This document shows positions 62,502 to 64,000 of a stretch of DNA of 64,000 bases, one piece after another. A program made the translations under genes and the position numbers. This stretch comes from Chryseobacterium sp. JJR-5R (lineage in GTDB: Bacteria > Bacteroidota > Bacteroidia > Flavobacteriales > Weeksellaceae): assembly GCF_034047335.1 (NCBI RefSeq), contig NZ_CP139137.1, forward strand, positions 1,116,001-1,180,000, in the 5' to 3' direction. The first letter of the stretch is position 1, and every line of letters begins with the position of its first letter. A model generated the notes under the pieces. The model searched no databases and was not told where the DNA came from. It saw nothing but the letters and a program-made list of their open reading frames with translations.

Positions 62502-62868
62502 AACGTAATTTTTTAGCTATGCAAAAATAATTCAAATTTTTAAGATTGACCAGCGAACGGTAAAATTTAAGGATTTATTAAATTTTGCGTGTTAACAGAT
62601 AAAAGCACCCGCAATTGCAGATGCCTGAAGAAATTTCTACTGAGATAGTTTGAATGAATTGTTTGTCCGACTAAATTAGTAAAAGAATTTGTATTATTCA
62701 CTATACAATGAAATTTAAATCAGTGAATTTAAATGGAATGCATAATATTCAGCCTGTAATACTCTGTAAAAGGGCGGATGATGAATTGAATAGTGATAAA
62801 ATTTTCAGTAAGTGTATGATAAAGATGAGGATTTAAATGATATTTAATACCGGCAGAACAGCAGTTGA
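62502..62868. other. AT-rich intergenic stretch
   Basis: About 370 bases with nothing gene-like on either strand, apart from the mgtE promoter box. I looked for a riboswitch-like structure before mgtE and saw none I could support. Confidence 0.4.
62522..62529 (-). promoter_or_regulatory. -7 promoter box (TATTTTTG) of mgtE
   Basis: The plus-strand CAAAAATA reads TATTTTTG on the minus strand, 20 bp before the mgtE start. Confidence 0.5.
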
Positions 62869-63420
62869 TTAAAATCCCGTTTCTTCCGAGGGTTTTGTTT
62901 TACGCAGTTGCTTTAAAATTCCTTTAATGGCCCCATGGGTACCGATCTTCACTGAGTTGGTAGTAGAGCCTAAAAGCCGCATGTTCTTTTTATACGTATC
63001 ATAATCGCTTTCGGTAAGCAGGTTCCCGCCGGCATCAAAAAGCTTCATGCTGACGATGACCTGGTTGGAGAAAACGTATTTTCCGATTCCCACTTTAAAA
63101 TATTTTACCTTTGGAACCACGGCAAAGTCTGCATCATTGTTCATACAATAATCTGAAATGGTTTGTTTGTCAATGCTGTCAAAGGATATCTGGATTTCCG
63201 TTTTCAGCATCCTGTTTTTCCGCTCGCTCAGATTATCGGAAACGGCACTGAAAAAGGCTGTATTGGTAGGCTCCTTGATCTCTTCGATGTCAGGATCCAC
63301 TTCAGGATTGAAATACAGAACTTTCCGGGTTTGGTTATCTGCGCTTTTCTGCGCTTTCACGGAAGAAGCACAGACAAAAAGAAGTGTGGAAAAGGCAGTA
63401 AGGAATATAAATTTTCTCAT
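62869..63420 (-). CDS. Exported protein of unknown function
   Basis: 183 residues with a signal peptide (FIFLTAFSTLLFVCASSVKA). The mature domain alternates strands and helices (ISDYCMNNDADFAVVPKVKY, VFSNQVIVSMKLFDAGGN), a pattern seen in TolB-N/CsgG-like exported domains, but I cannot confirm the fold. It ends in a basic tail (GILKQLRKTKPSEETGF). A minus-strand -7 box, TAATTTTG (63435-63442), lies 14 bp upstream. Confidence 0.65.
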   Translation of the reverse strand: MRKFIFLTAFSTLLFVCASSVKAQKSADNQTRKVLYFNPEVDPDIEEIKEPTNTAFFSAVSDNLSERKNRMLKTEIQISFDSIDKQTISDYCMNNDADFAVVPKVKYFKVGIGKYVFSNQVIVSMKLFDAGGNLLTESDYDTYKKNMRLLGSTTNSVKIGTHGAIKGILKQLRKTKPSEETGF

Positions 63421-63527
63421 CGTTGATTTCTATGCAAAATTACTGCCTTTTAATGGGATACCCTCGTCTTTTTAAGAAATATTTAACATTTTTTATCTAT
63501 CGAATTTGATAAATGAACCTGATAATG

Positions 63528-63558
63528 TTTGCCGGATTAAAAATAAGTCGTATTTTTG
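63528..63558 (+). promoter_or_regulatory. Perfect Bacteroidetes promoter of rpsO
   Basis: TTTG (63528-63531), 19-bp spacer, TATTTTTG (63551-63558): an exact TTTG-N19-TAnnTTTG match, 35 bp before the rpsO ATG. Confidence 0.85.
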
Positions 63559-63593
63559 CAGCCGTTACATAATAATCATTAAACAATATTGGA

Positions 63594-63863
63594 ATGTACT
63601 TAACAACAGAAAAAAAAGCAGAAATCTTCGCAAAACACGGAAAATCTGCACAGGACACAGGGACAGCTGAAGGACAGGTAGCCCTATTTACTTTCAGAAT
63701 CAACCATTTATCTCAGCATTTGAAAGCTAACCGTCATGATTTCAATACGGAGAGATCTCTGGTAAAACTGGTAGGTAAAAGAAAAAGTTTACTGGATTAT
63801 CTTAAGAAAAAAGATATCACAAGATACAGAGCAATTATTGCTGAACTTGGATTAAGAAAATAA
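63594..63863 (+). CDS. rpsO: 30S ribosomal protein S15
   Basis: 89 residues, exactly the family length. Helical RNA-binding protein of the 30S platform that binds 16S rRNA with S6 and S18. Recognised by DTGTAEGQVALFTFRINHLS, HLKANRHDFNTERSLVKLVG and KRKSLLDYLKKKDITRYRAI. Strong promoter, no pnp directly after it, and its own terminator. Confidence 0.98.
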   Translation: MYLTTEKKAEIFAKHGKSAQDTGTAEGQVALFTFRINHLSQHLKANRHDFNTERSLVKLVGKRKSLLDYLKKKDITRYRAIIAELGLRK

Positions 63864-63882
63864 TCTGCAAAGATTTAAAGAT

Positions 63883-63913
63883 AAAAGCAATCTCGTTAGA
63901 GGTTGCTTTTTTT
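63883..63913 (+). terminator. rpsO terminator
   Basis: Stem AAAAGCAATCT / AGGTTGCTTTT (one wobble) with a short loop and T7 tail, 20 bp after rpsO. The remaining bases to the window end show nothing. Confidence 0.8.
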
Positions 63914-64000
63914 ATGCCTGCCCGGAACCGTAGATTATAGGATATGAACATTACAGTTTGCCATGCCCAGCTGTTTATAAACATTTTCCAAACTGTTTTC

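Noticed and set aside
62502..62868. Magnesium riboswitch before mgtE
   Set aside because: No conserved structure seen; only a normal promoter box near the start.
1..64000. CRISPR arrays, insertion sequences, rRNA genes
   Set aside because: No spaced direct repeats, transposase frames or rRNA-like conserved segments were noticed in a reading by eye.

Overview
The window looks like chromosomal DNA of a member of the Flavobacteriia, most likely close to Chryseobacterium or another Weeksellaceae genus. I base this on the AT-rich base composition, the Bacteroidetes promoter signature (TTTG, about 19 bp, then TAnnTTTG, perfect in front of rpsO), gldD, Bacteroidetes-type TssB/TssC sheath genes, lipoproteins with an acidic stretch after the lipobox cysteine, and many short, densely packed transcription units with few Shine-Dalgarno sequences. 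The genus is an inference; there is no 16S gene here.

Layout. 0-6.5 kb: the 3' part of an L,D-transpeptidase gene, a PDZ/aspartyl protease, an esterase, an acidic lipoprotein, tyrS and a divergent ECF-type sigma factor. 6.5-17.6 kb: lipA, an MFS exporter, two SIMPL-domain proteins, a LytS/LytTR-type two-component pair with a lipocalin, and cinA. 17.8-22.1 kb: a tandem pair of M13 metallopeptidases, one exported and one a lipoprotein. 22.4-24.2 kb: tssB and tssC, the type VI sheath genes, without any other T6SS gene nearby. 24.3-36.4 kb: mutY, gldD, a PfkB kinase, a SurA-like chaperone, nitronate monooxygenase, hydrolases, rhodanese, queG, a 26-residue basic peptide, a DUF2459 protein, and an SRPBCC/photolyase pair. 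36.6-43.3 kb: a more variable stretch with a KAS III enzyme, a tetranucleotide repeat, an HTH divergon, a thioredoxin-reductase-like protein, and a decayed zinc-type module (broken Fur-family regulator, intact merC-like gene, broken COG0523 GTPase, two operator palindromes).

43.5-56.4 kb is the most unusual part: seven genes in one direction, nearly touching, that encode large soluble proteins without signal peptides. They include two paralogous phage tail-collar fibre proteins, a DUF6603-like beta-rich protein of 912 residues, a protein with a LamG-like N-terminus, and a 1358-residue protein I do not recognise. I see none of the usual contractile-injection core genes beside them. The locus is followed by about 1 kb of decayed coding DNA and a tRNA-Leu(CAA). 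57.6-64 kb returns to housekeeping genes: an MBL-fold hydrolase, a conserved 475-residue protein, a GAF-type methionine sulfoxide reductase, a metal-chelate binding protein, mgtE and rpsO.

I saw no transposase, integrase, rRNA operon or CRISPR array. Product names rest on motifs read by eye and on family memory; no database search was run.
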